A stretch of 64,000 bases of DNA from Otis tarda (Eukaryota > Chordata > Aves > Otidiformes > Otididae), in NCBI GenBank assembly GCA_026413225.1, contig CM048552.1:208085553-208149552 (forward strand). The letters are read 5' to 3'. The notes under the pieces are model-generated. The model was given only the letters and a program-made list of their open reading frames with translations, was not told the origin of the DNA and did no database searches. Each line of letters begins with the position of its first letter. The first letter of the stretch is position 1. Of this stretch, positions 32,781 to 45,067 are shown one piece after another. The translations under genes and the position numbers were made by a program.

Positions 32781-34944
32781 GTATTCGGTCTATACTGTGT
32801 TTCAAAGGGGCAAATCAGTCTAAACCCCTTCCTAGAGGCCATTTGCCTGAGTCTTCTAGGATGAGGTCATTATCTTTCATTTTGCAGGGCATTTCTTTCC
32901 TTCACAACTGTACTAAATGTGAATAGTCTTCACTGAAGTAGAGTGAACACGCTCTGCGGAATTTTCCATTTGAAAGGAAATGGAAAAATAGCAGAAAACA
33001 TCTATCAGTTCCTTAAACCTTCTATTTTGATATTGAAGGACACACAGGGAATAGAGCATCTTTTTCGGTTAAGAGGGCAGAGGAGATAATATGCAAGAAA
33101 AAAGTACCCTGAGTCACTCCATGAATATAGGACTGATGGAAAAAAGGAAGAGTTACATTTGACTTGCAAAGAATTTTAGGAGTTTTTACATGTGGCTGGC
33201 ACTCTTGGTACCACACAGCAGGGCTAATTCGTGTGCCTCTGGACCTTTCAAAGATTTTAAATTCACAGAGCTAGAGCACAGCCTTTTCTCCCCCCTCACC
33301 TTCTCAGCCTCAAGTATCTCACCCAGCAGGTGACATCTCTGTAGTGGCAGGAGATGGGAGCCACTTCTGCAACTTTTCTTTCAGTAGGTTTCAAGGCTGT
33401 CCGTGAGGATCGCGGTCAGTGTGAAACAGGCTGTGCTGCTGGCTCAGCGGGACTGCGGTGTGGTACCAGTGCATGTGCTAGAGCGAGAGCTGGTACAGAG
33501 GTGGTTCTCTGTGTGCTGCAGGACAAGGCTACCACATCACCTGCCTCACACTTGGTTCAGGCCAATGCTGAAAAGAACCATGAGAACTTTTTTTGAGGAT
33601 AACCTGTTACATCTTTGTATTTGCTTCCTGCTTTCTGCACCTTTTTCTCTTCTCACTTTGTGTTTCCAAGACCTTTTGCCAGGGCAGGCTGAGCACCAGC
33701 TGACAACCAAAGCTGTGAAAATGGCCATGAGGTTTGAGAGTGACCAACAGCAGCATGCAGAAGAACAACTCTACAGCCCAGCTCAGCAAAGCAGCTAGGA
33801 AATGTGACCTGCAGGTTTTGGTAATATAAATCCCAGGACTATAACCTGTGTTAAAAGCCAAAGGCCATGTTTACCAACTAAGCCATTTATTTTGTTAACT
33901 ATGCAGTAAAAAGAGCAAGAGCCTGTGACCTGGTCTCTGGAGGACTGTTAGCCGTTAGCTCCTGGGACTTCCACAATAGCTGTCCAAGTAAGCACAAGCA
34001 GCGCTGTGTCTCCGTGCACTTGGCAACAAGGCTGCTCTTGGCATTTTGGCTGTTGGTAAGCATTCTGACTACTCTAAATCCTCCGACTATTGCCTTACCA
34101 CTTGATCCAGGATGAATTCTTTGCCAGTGACTTGGAGGAATGAGAATTGCTACTTGTTTTACAAGAAGGGATAATAATGAAGATGATAAATCAAGGGAAT
34201 TAGTGTATCTATTTGCACCACTGGAAGTTCTGCTACATTCATTTTTATGAAATACTTTCCATTCCAGTGGACTACAAAGCTTCTTAATCAGTAAAAATAA
34301 GCACAGTAACCTTGCAAAAAAACTGTGATCACAAGGGACATCCCCAAGATAAAAGTTATTATTTAAAAACATGTTTTCTTATTCGTGTTCTTTGATAACC
34401 CGGAAGACTAAAACTTGAGTAAATATAAGGAGCCAAACTCCTTTTCATAGTCCAGCCAATAAAATCCAGCTACATGGTGGACAACTCATAAAACAAGTTT
34501 TATGAGGGAAGTCAGTCATTTTCAGTGCCACTCATCTGGCAAAATTACACAATACATTATACTTTCTACAGTTTTGTGGGACAAGTAAATGAGATTCATA
34601 GCACAATCTTCTGACCGTTTTGAATCTGACCCAAACTCAAAGCTCTAGGGGTTGTCCAAAACCTCACCTAAAATAAGATTTCACTTTGGACCCGAACTTC
34701 GTAAAATAGGCAAAAGACAGAAGCAAGTCCTTGTAGAATATGAGGAGGTACGTCGGTATTCACACTACAGTGCACTCTAGTTTAAGTAAAAAATATGTGA
34801 GATAAGATAGAGATTTTTTAAATTGAAAGCTAATTTGATGTCCTGCTAAATAGCTTAGATGGTCACTTCAGCAGAGCTTCAACTCCTGTCTGAAACACAA
34901 GGAAAGTATATGGAAGGCAGTAAAATACCTGCCCTGCTCCAGGC
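32781..34944. other. Presumed intron 1; contains a perfect 10-bp hairpin
   Basis: No exon is established. The segment after TTTTCTTTCAG at 33384 also opens in phase 1 and keeps several CpG sites, but no suitable phase-1 donor follows. The inverted repeat at 34485-34506 is described separately. Confidence 0.4.
34485..34506. repeat. Perfect inverted repeat, 10-bp arms, 2-bp loop
   Basis: CTCATAAAAC, AA, GTTTTATGAG, exactly self-complementary and AT-rich. It could form a short hairpin. No transposon ends were recognised around it. Confidence 0.85.
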
Positions 34945-35064
34945 TGGAAGATGCAGCAGATCTGATGTCTACACTAGGACATGGAGGCAGCTTCTGGCAT
35001 CTTCTCACAGAAGCTGCCCCTGCAGCCTCCCCACTACCAAAATCTTGCCATGCAAACCCAATAT
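34945..35064 (-). mobile_element. Old 5'-end fragment of a related ERV LTR
   Basis: Read on the minus strand: TATTGGGTTTGCATGGCAAG, ATTTTGGTAGTGGGGAGGC, and then an AGCTTCTGTGAGAAGATGCC palindromic segment. This is the arrangement seen at the 5' end of avian ERV LTRs, and it is similar to the palindrome-containing end of the solo LTR at about 26.6 kb. Similarity fades beyond GGACATGG. It is a decayed fragment in the same orientation as the other two LTR pieces. Confidence 0.65.
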
Positions 35065-36496
35065 ATTTACTTATAATCCAAATGTGCTTAGCGGAGAATT
35101 CATGGCTGACTCTACTCAATGGCACCAAAAATGTCTATTTTGGTGTGTGGACATACTTGAAAAATAAAACAGGATTTTGAAATATATTTACTGCAAAGGT
35201 AGCCGAGTGCATTATCTTAATATCCACAGTCCAACATGGAACTCTTATGACAGAAGAGGTAAATGCAATTGATCCAGTGCTGTCAGTCAGAGCATGCCCA
35301 GGCATCCTTCCTTTTTGTCCCTTTCATGAGCAGCCCTAAATAAAGTACCTCTTCATCCATTCTTTCATCACAACTTTGAAAATCTGCTGTAACTCTGACT
35401 AAAGAGCATGGCCTGTTCTGTAAGTCTCAGGCTTTTACCAGATTGCAATTTCTTTTCTTGCTGCTGTTGTAAACCCACTTTTTAGCTCTTGTATCTCTGA
35501 GTTAATAAGGATGGAATTTATCTCTCTTAACTTCAGACAACTGTACTGGAGATGTTTACTTCCAAGCTAGTTGCCTAGACTCACCTCATTGCACTGTATC
35601 TGTCCAGTTATAAACATCCGTCTTAGGATAAAGTGACTTCCACTCAACAAAGTATGTATTTCCCTCTGCTTGTCACCAGGATAACCTCACTGACTCATTC
35701 AGAGCTGTATCTTGCGCTGCAGAAGTCTACAACGGGGCAGATAAAGCCTGGCTCAGGTGGCTGCTCGTTTCTTTGGTTGCTCTTGCTGCTTTAATAGAAC
35801 TGATGTCCAAAGTCACTGATTTTCTCCAGATAAATGAATTTTGTGTCCTGGAATGCTTAACACAGGGGTTTCTGAAATTAAAACTTTTTATTTCTGTGGT
35901 AGTGATGAAGGTTTAAGGACAGAAGTGTGCACCTGTGCTGTGTTAATTTTTATTTCCTGGTAATTTTCAAAAAAGATGTAGGAATGCAAAAACAGGCTGT
36001 AGGAAGGCATGCAGCCAGCATTTACTTTTCTCATGTTCTTTTTGCTTTGGGTCCTAGTAAGAGGGGTGACTCCACATCTTTTAACAGAAAACTAATGAGA
36101 TAACAATTCGCTTTCTGAGTCATTTTATTCATTTATTTATTTTCTTAGAGCATGAAAAGGTCAGGACTCTGAGGAAATAATTTCTTGCAAGAACAGAATG
36201 AAAAATGCTGTTGTTCGTATAAATTCTGGGATTTTAGACTTCAGCGTGAAGCCAGTTCTTTCCCTTCTGCTCAGTTTGAATACTTACATGGAAATTAATG
36301 TTCTAGTATCTGCTCATTTTTCAATACATGGTGTGTGGTTTTGTAAAAATAATAGTGATTTGTTTATAGCATCAGGATAAAAAAAACACTGAAAAGAAAG
36401 GGAAGGCTTGTATAACAGCTATGGGAGGCTCATGCCCTGCACAACTGCTTCTTGAGGCAATTCTTCGTTCCTGGAGATGCACTCAAAGATGGACAT
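35065..36496. other. Presumed intron 1; no gene recognised
   Basis: AT-rich non-coding DNA with no repeat landmark identified. Confidence 0.45.
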
Positions 36497-36561
36497 GGGG
36501 GTTGGACTAGATGACCTTTGAAGGTCCCTTCCAACCTAAACCATTCTATGATTCTATGATC
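36497..36561 (+). mobile_element. Minimal CR1 3' terminus
   Basis: Sixty-five bases: GGGGGTTGGACTAGATGACC, AAGGTCCCTTCCAACCTAAA, and the terminal repeat CCATTCTATGATTCTATGAT. Only the last part of the CR1 3' UTR is present, which is an extreme 5' truncation. Confidence 0.92.
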
Positions 36562-39500
36562 TTTGTGTTGGAAGGAAAATAATGTAAAATCTAGTAGCTA
36601 TAGAGTGCCTTTAGGTTGACATCTGCAGTTGGTGAGCCCTACAATGCAGTGCAAGACATGGGCCTCATACGTCTGTACATCTGCCATGGTTTGTAGCGTT
36701 TGGCACAGTGAGTGGAGGGGTGAGCCGGACTGGCCCGTAAGAGGTAGGCCGGAGGAGGACACACTGTGCCTTTTTGCTACAAGTGCAACCAGCTCCCCTG
36801 AAAAATGCCTCATGAATAAGACACTGAAACTACTTTGTTACACCATCTTTGGAAAAATGCGTATTAATCAGCATCACTATTAACATGCTGAATTGAAGGG
36901 TTTCAAAGAAGTGCTGAGGAAGGACCAAACAAACAAAAACATTATCGCTGGAGACTTTAGCAATGTTGACTTTATTTTCTGCTCAGATGGCAGCTGATGA
37001 GAAACAAGACTCTCTAGGCACTTTGTGTTTGCTTTGGTAGCAAAACAAAAATGCAAGGCAAGAGTCAGAGAAGGACGGCAGCCAGATTTGCTCTAAGAGT
37101 CTCATGAAATATGGTGCCTTTTTGAAGTCCCAAGTGCTAGAGTGGTAAGACTACACAACAATCTGAGTTTTCTTGCTTCATGTCTAGATCCTTCAGTTTG
37201 AAAATAAAAGCTTTTAAACACTGACTCTTTAGTTTCATGGACAAGTAAAAATAGGTCATAACGCAATGTAGTTAAAAAATTTAACAAAGAACTTTAAATT
37301 AATCTTTTACTTTTAAAACACCATAAAATTTTGGACTGATGTCATGGATTTAAAAAATTTACAATTAGCTATGTTTTAATAAAGCTGGAATCCAGTTGGC
37401 TGCACATCTGTCTAATGAATAACACACATTCTTTAAACTGCTCCAGGAGCAGACTACCAAAAAATTCTCGAACAATTGACTATTTTTTCTCATCTGCATA
37501 GCCATACCTTTCACTCTCTTACTCCAAGATGATGCAAGCTGCTGTTGGAGGCTCAGATGGAGATTCCCCTGCCTCTCTTCAGTACTGCTAGTCAGAGTGT
37601 GGGAACACGCAAGCTGGAAAACTGGTTCTGACTTTCTATTTCCTCAGGTTTCTATTCATCCACGGACCCACCAGTGTCCCTGCAGAGCTTACGCTTTTCT
37701 GGTGCTGCTAGGTCTTTTGAAGCTTGTAATCTAACCGGTACTTACATCTCTAAATGATTATTTTACAATTGCAGCCTTTCTGAGCATAGGTAATCCTATT
37801 ACAAGTAAAATTTGGCCTTAAACCTGAAGATGAAGCCAAAAGGCAAAAAGCAGCCAAATTACACTCTTCAAAGACAACTGCTCTGCTCCAACAACCTTGT
37901 ACATCAAATTGTCATTTAATTTACAGACACTCATGTTTTTTTTTTGAATTCTTAGACTAACATTTAAAGTAAATAGGATACACTTAGACAGTCCATTTCT
38001 TTTACATCCAATTCTTCCTTGGAAAGAGCTATTTTTTTTTTTTTTTGGCTTCAAAGAAGGCACATTCATTCCTCCAGTCAGTAATATGGAGTTTAAAGAG
38101 ATATTTTGTGTAATTTAGTGTTGCTTTGAAGATATGCCGAGTTATTTTCTTCAATTGCTGAAGGCCATCACTCATGACAGGAAGTCTATGGAGGTTTATT
38201 CAAAAGCACAGCCACTTCCTGAGATTTTCACATTCTCCTTGGTTCAGAGTTGAAAAATAAAGTATTAAGCTGTATTCTGGGTTTCTGAATATCCTGGACT
38301 AGCTCCGTGGGAATGAGAGTTCTCGTGTCACAGATGGCTGCAGAGAAAGGGCATGAAAATCGCTATTGTTACCCAGTGTCTGTCCTGGCATCTTTGCTGT
38401 TTGCCTACCAGCCGTTAAAACACAATAATGCTTCTCACAAGTACAAAGCTGTGGCAACTTATTCAGAGTTATGGTTGAATTCCACTTTGGCTAAATACAT
38501 GGAGGGGCTTCTATTTTTCCTGTTACTTCTTTAACAGCTGTGGAGTCTCAGTCTTATATAATGCCACCTGCAAACCAACATGGTATTAGGCTCTGACATA
38601 AAAATGCTTCATAGATCTTCTAGCACAATACAAGCACTAAGAGAAACAAGCAGTTGGGATAAGATGTTTAAAGTTTTTCATGAAAGCTTTAGATTTTACT
38701 CTCTTGAGTAAGAGGCAAAAGGTTTGTAGACAGGCCAAGGTGAGGAGACTGTATTTGTATTTCAGTGGTAATTGGAGTGATGAACCCACGTGCTACTTCT
38801 GCAGTAATGTGCTTAGATACAAACCACTAATTGCAGCACAGTGCAGCAAAATCCCTTTGTGTTTCCTCAGTATGAGCACCACCAGCCTGATGGTACATGG
38901 GGCCTAAGCTTGCATCTCTATTCCACAGACAGTTCTTGGTACTTCTTCTTCCTCAAGTATCTCCAGAATTTTCTTCCTCTCTTTTTGTTTCCACTCTCAC
39001 TTGATCATATCTCCTGATTTCTGGTCTACGGTATTCATTTCCCCAAATCCAGCGGATTCACATCTGGGACAGAAATCTTTGTTTTTCTGTCTTTATGTTT
39101 GCAGAACACCTTGCACCCAATGGAGATTCTTCTGCTAGCCAGATTGGATGAAGTAGTTCCGGGCAATCTACTACCTGAAGTTACTGTATTTTATTCCTTC
39201 CAGTATTCTTACAGATCACAGGCATTGTGAAATTATTAATGACTGAGGACAGTCATCTCTACAGGCCAAGAAGTGGTTTCACGCTGCTGTGCAGGATTTG
39301 ATGAACAGATGGCTGTGCTTGGCTCTGACGAGCTGTGGGGTGAATTGCAGGGCTGGATAGAGAAAATTGCAGACAGAAAAATTTGAGAACAGCTGGAGAC
39401 TTCACTGCTAATCGCCTGATCTAGTGAGATGTTCTCATCCTGTAGCTTTGTAACAGAAGGAATGCCAGTGTCTGATTACTGGCCAGAAACACCTGAGCAT

Positions 39501-42500
39501 CAAATCCATTTTGTTCAAGGAGATGGAAGAATTGTAGGCCCACTGTGTGGGAAGAGGTCTAGGAGGCACACAGGATTGTTTGCAAGGAGCCTTATGATCT
39601 CAGCCCGTGCTCTCCAGGGCCGTATACCCTTGGTGCATTCAAGGGGGAGATAATTCCTGGTCTTCACACGGTCACATCTGAGTAACGAACATACCACAGC
39701 CTGTGTGTTTCCACTTAGCACCAGAGGAATTTTGAAAGGACTTTGTGTATACTTAAAAATCTTCTTAAGCCTATGTGCTACTAATGAAAAATTAAATTAT
39801 TTGCCATAAAATGTGATCATCAGATTTCACTTGATTCACATCCCATTCCTTTGGGCATGCAAACCTGCTAGTTCAGTCCTGCACTACAGCAAGACCTTGC
39901 AGGCATTTACCATCTCCCAAGGCTTGCTTTCCTCTTTCTCTCCCAGTCTGAGGAACAGCAGAGAGCTGCAAAACTCTTCTCTTTGATCAGGAGGTGAAAC
40001 TGGAACATTGTTTACGGTAAGATGCAAGAAGGTGGTGGTCCAGGTCTAAAGACATCTGCCTGTCCTCAAAGAATGACCTCCGAGTCTAGCACAGTATGCA
40101 GTTGGTAGTGTGTGGTACTTTTACATTAATTGGTACTCATCCCACTCCGGTCTGTGCCGGCACCATATCAGCATAAGGAAAGGGTTGGCATGAACACAAC
40201 TTGTGTTTTGGGTCTGCTTGGTAGAGCTGCAGTCCCAAAGGAAAAAGAAAGCAGAGGGGAAGGGAGCAGCAATGAACCTGAACTTAGCATGCAGCTGAAA
40301 TCCAGACTTCTCACAGGCCGAGTCAGGAAAAAGCTAGAAAACCTACAGTCCTGGGCTAAGCATGTATGTCAATATATATATAAACATAGCAGTGCTTTTG
40401 TGTGTACGTTCAGCCTGTCTATTCCTTGAATTGCCATTCTTCCCGAGTTGTCTCAACACGTGAAATGATTCCCATCTGAAAGACAGGCACACACCTCCAA
40501 AATTATTCTGATGGGTTTTCCATATCCATGCTTTCTTAGTCTCCAGCCCAATTTCTCCTTGTCTTACCCCTTCCCATCTTAACAATTTGAAGAACTATGA
40601 AAATTGTGGGAGAAATGAAATTCTGGACTGATGAAACTGCCTGGATTATCTGACAAACCGTTGCAGAAATTTGCAAAGTTAGGGTCTGCATCTCATTTTA
40701 TCTAATAAATAAGGAGCAGCTGGCATTTCTGTGGGACAGATACTGTATTTTATGCTGCAGGATGAATTTACACAATCTTTTCCCGGACTCCCCCTCCTCT
40801 TCCCACTGTCTGGCCTCTACAGCCAGTGAAAGTAGCTGGGCTGATGAACGCTGGGCCATGAGCTTTGCCCTTGCTGATTACTGAATGTTATTTTATGGAG
40901 CACACCAGTATTTTCTAGATCCCAGAGAAAGCATATGTTACTAGAGTCAGTGACTCAGAATTTAAGGAGTGATTCACCGCTAGTTTATTTTCAAGACAAC
41001 ATCCCAGAAACTTCTCCCTAGTGCTGGGGTATGAATTCTGTGTTTGTTACCGCATGGCTACTTCAGCAAAGTCCCAGCGCTAAGATCCGGCACCAGTTCT
41101 CAGAAAGCCAACAGGCAGGCTTTCACTTCATGGCTGGTTTGTCGTCAGGAAGATCTAAATATCTGACTGGTACTTTAAGCCACTAGAGAAGAGACAAATC
41201 ATTAGGTGCATATTCTCCAGCTTTGCTCCTCCAGCATGCCTGTGTGGGATGATCATAGAGTTAGTCTTTTCAGCTAAGTACTGAATTTTTCTGGACTTAG
41301 GTCATTCAAGAAAATTTTTCCTGACAGAAGAGACATCTTTTAAGAGGACAAGCACTTAACCTCAATCTGAGCCAGGGTCCCCTGCCCTCAGACTTGAAAA
41401 TGACATTTTGATCCCACTCATCGTAGACAGCACTCACAAGGACTTGTTATAAGGATGCCTTCAAATGCTGATCTCAACTTCTTTCCAAATGACTCCACAT
41501 ACTCATGGGGAAGGTCAGTTTTAGTCTATTTGTTTATATAAAAGAAAAAAAAATAGCAAAAAATCCCATAGGCAAATCTGGATACACGTGCCCTTGCATG
41601 ATCAAAGGCTTTATCTATGCTTTGGTAACACATCAAATATATTAAGGCAGCTTTGTCCTGAAAATCTTTACAGCCTCAGAAAGCAAGCAGCATAATTTGA
41701 GTAGATGAAAAGGAGACAGTCAAAGCACACACAATTCTACATATGTGAACAGCCCGGTTTTTCAAATGTATGAGAGCTGGTTGGTTTTATTCAGCTATGG
41801 GAAAAGATGGGTAAATCAGGACATTTGTGGAATCTTCAATTTTAAATGCTGTAAACAAAGAAGGACTGCCCTTCACTCCACCCAGGATGTGCTGGCTGAT
41901 TTCTTACAGAAGAGGGAGAACTAGGTCTTCAAGAGGAATTTCAGCGAGAGAAAGATTGTAAGTTTAGGGCTGAGTTCAGAGTAAGATGTAAAGTTGTAAA
42001 GTTGCAAAATTGGATCATGGGAAACGTAAGCAAATATGGGATAAAGTTGGCTTTATCAGAAGCAGCTTGATGAAGGACAAAAGCTGGCCTGACAGAGCAG
42101 AGCTATGAGGGTCCCTGGATGTGAGGTCACATAGCTGGAGCTTGATGCAACAGAAAATTGAAGCCTGAGGTGCAGAGATGTCGACTTCTATCTCTCTCCT
42201 GTGCAGTCTTGCTCTGTAATGGTGAGACTTGCCCTTTTCCCTTCCTTGGTGGGTCAGTTTGCTGACATGGAGCAGCAGGGCCGGCACCGTGGCTATCCGA
42301 GCTGGCTGCTTCTCTGCCGGAGAGATTGGAGGCCGCGTGACTTAATAGGAAAAGTCAATACTGCAGAGAAAGAGCAAGCCTGAACAGCCCCCTCTGTTCT
42401 CCCTTTGCAGAGGGACTGGCCCCGGCCACTGCTTGCATCTGTGCGAGGAGGGTTCGCATGCTATTAGCATGTCATTTGTTCACTGAAAGAGAGGACTTGT

Positions 42501-44888
42501 GTGCCAGCAGCAGCTCAGACAGTCATCATCCCAGGGCAGTTGCATTCCCTCTTTCGGAGGCGTTGCCATGCACACGTTTCTGCAGAAGCAAACAGATGAG
42601 TTTAGGTGAAAAATGAACTTGTACTTGGAGCAGCTGAAAATGGCACAAAGGGAGAGGAAGACCTCTCAGCGGCAGTCACGGATGCCACTCACGCCCGCAT
42701 CGCCATCTGAATTCTCTGGCGGTGCTTCACATTTTGCACCAACTGCGCTTTCCCCATTAGTTGAACATGAGGGTTGATCCTGGTGTTTGTGCTATTGCTT
42801 GTTTGTATTGCAGGAGTGAGAAGAGCCCCAGTCACAAATCCACCTTCCTCCTCCTGAGGAGCTGGGCACCCTTTTAATGAGTCCTTGTACGACAGAGCTT
42901 ACAGTCTGTATGCACGGCCAGAGAAAGGGCAAGGAAAAACAAAATAGAAGGACAAAGAGTTAAATTATCATAAATGCAACTAGTTACAACCATCCTAAAT
43001 GTAGCAAGAATCAAGGCTGGCATTCTCACAGGCTGCCTCTGCTGGGGTGTTTTGTCTGGCATCATAACAGAGGTGAGCTTTTAATTAGCGTGATCTTGAA
43101 ATCAGTGGGGTACCAGCACAGTAGGAGTAGTGGCTGCACGTCAAGACCTCCCATTTAAAGTAGCCTGAGCACTGGAGAAAGAAGTCTTGGAGAGAAACAC
43201 CAATAAAAGCCACCGAATATTTCAAACTTCAAAAAAACTTTCATCAGAACCACTGTTCTAAAGACAAAGCATGGAAAAATCTGGCCCCTATTAAAGAAAA
43301 GCTCTTGATTAAAATGGTGATTTTAGGGCAGCTTTCAAAGGAAAATCCTATTTAAAGCTCCTATTTCCTCATTTTGATAGATTCCCCTGGGAAATGTACA
43401 TAAGGATAACTCCTTTAGAAAACAGTGTGCTGTCCTTTGAACTTGGATGAAATTCCACATGGAAAATATAACAGCTTGGTATTCTTTTTGCTAAGAGTCA
43501 GCAGAGAGAGATAGGTATGCAGAATGCACAATATATATGTATAAAAAATAATCATCTGTACCAAGGGAAGAGAAACAAGCTCAGGGTTAAAGATGACAAG
43601 GAAAAATGGTGTGTGTGCCTTGTTTCTGCTCGTGCTTTGAGAGCAGGATTCTGCACTCTCAGGTCCCGCAAAATCATCCTACCTCTGCTGAGAGAATACG
43701 GCTCTCCGTGCAAAAATCAGACATGTCACTGCCTGTGCAGAGGGGTAAACGTGCTGGATCAGGCATGAGCTCTCGCTGTGATGATGATCAAATAAATTTT
43801 AAAATAATGCCAATGTGAGATTTTGTCTATAAACTAGGGGTTTATAGCCACAGGAATGTCGATGAGTCAGGAAATGGAAAGGTAAACAGAAAGTATGCTC
43901 AGACATAGATTTTAGAGCAATCTGGTCACATTCTGAACCCAAGAACAGGATTTTATTGCAAGCCCATTTGTGCTTAACACACTCATCGCACTCCTGACTG
44001 AGGACAGGACTGTAGAGCAGGGGGTACCTGACATTGATTTGGACATGGAAGGACAAGAGTGACATGGCCTGTGCTGCTGAACAAGTTCATCATTTTTGAG
44101 CAATATTTTGGGGAGAAACTTGTACATTGATCAGCAAGAAAAAAACCCCAGCTAAACAATACCACTTGTCCACAGTGGATGTCCTGAGTGACAGATGTTG
44201 GGTGTTCATAGTTCTAGAGACCGATTATCTAACCCCAGGGCAAGGGCCAGTGCCAAGGATAATCCAAATGGATTGATTAAGATAAACCAAGGTCAATGTG
44301 TGTCCAACAACATCTTACTTCTCAGGAACAGGATTACTCCAAAACCATTTTCAGAGCCTCATGGCTCAGGTATTAGAGCAGTCTATCCTCATATTCACTG
44401 CATTGATTTTCTTTCCTCTTTTTTTTTTTTTTTTCAATTCCTGTGCCACCTATAAGGGTGTTTCCACAGAGCCAGGTTCAATAGCTGGTTTATGTTTTCT
44501 TTTTCCAAGAATAAAAAACATCGTGTGTGGGATTCATTTGACCAAATACAGCCATCCATTTCCAAACTAGCCACCCTCCAACTTCCTTTAGACTCCCTGC
44601 AGAGAAAAAAAACACTTTGAGGGAGAGATTTGTGTCATGTTAGACAGCTAAAATTAGGCAAATTAATTGTGCCCTCAAAGAGCATATTTCTGGCTTTTCC
44701 TTGCAAGCAATCTGAGAGACACTAGCTCAGATGTTCCCATGTACACTAAAATGTCTAAATTTAACTGAGTTCAATGGCAGTCTGTCCTGTTTTGTGTTGT
44801 TTTTTTTTTTTTCAAGTACCACCAATGTTACATTTTCTGCTCAATTCCTGATGAAATTTCTGATTTGTGACATTTGTATCATTAGTAG
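36562..44888. other. Presumed intron 1; no gene recognised
   Basis: More than 8 kb of mostly AT-rich DNA with short frames only. Simple tracts occur at 38032-38046 (T) and 44419-44434 (T16). A moderately CpG-containing patch near 42280-42350 has no consistent splice sites. No mobile element was recognised, which makes this one of the longest repeat-poor stretches in the window. Confidence 0.45.
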
Positions 44889-45067
44889 GTGAGAAGACAG
44901 AGTTGCCTCCCATCTCTACAACAGGAGGAGACCGCTCTGTTCTGGAGGATACGGTGTCACCAGCTCTCAGTGCTACAGTTATTATCATTGTCACCGTTAT
45001 CATATCGGGGAGTGCTTACTTGTGTTTCCTGAAATACATCTGCTCTGGATGCTGCAAAGCTACACAA
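44889..45067 (+). CDS. Transmembrane-segment exon of an unidentified type I membrane protein (candidate)
   Basis: After the acceptor ATCATTAGTAG the exon opens in phase 1, matching the end of the signal-peptide exon. It encodes about 60 residues: a Ser/Thr/Pro-containing juxtamembrane segment (ELPPISTTGGDRS), a helix of about 22 residues (SATVIIIVTVIISGSAYLC), and then a Lys/Cys-rich start of the cytoplasmic side (LKYICSGCCKATQ) that could be palmitoylated. It closes in phase 0 at ACACAA|GTAATA, a moderate donor. If unspliced it would run 17 codons further to a TAA at 45116-45118. Several CpG sites survive in this AT-rich area, consistent with coding constraint. An alternative acceptor three bases upstream also keeps the frame. 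The family is not recognised, and it has neither a GFFKR integrin motif nor an ITIM. Confidence 0.45.

Noticed and set aside
32682..32924. Integrin alpha-chain calf-domain exon
   Set aside because: Spacing around VYVHTVLSKQT is vaguely similar, but the conserved VG.L motif and the downstream GFFKR tail are absent.
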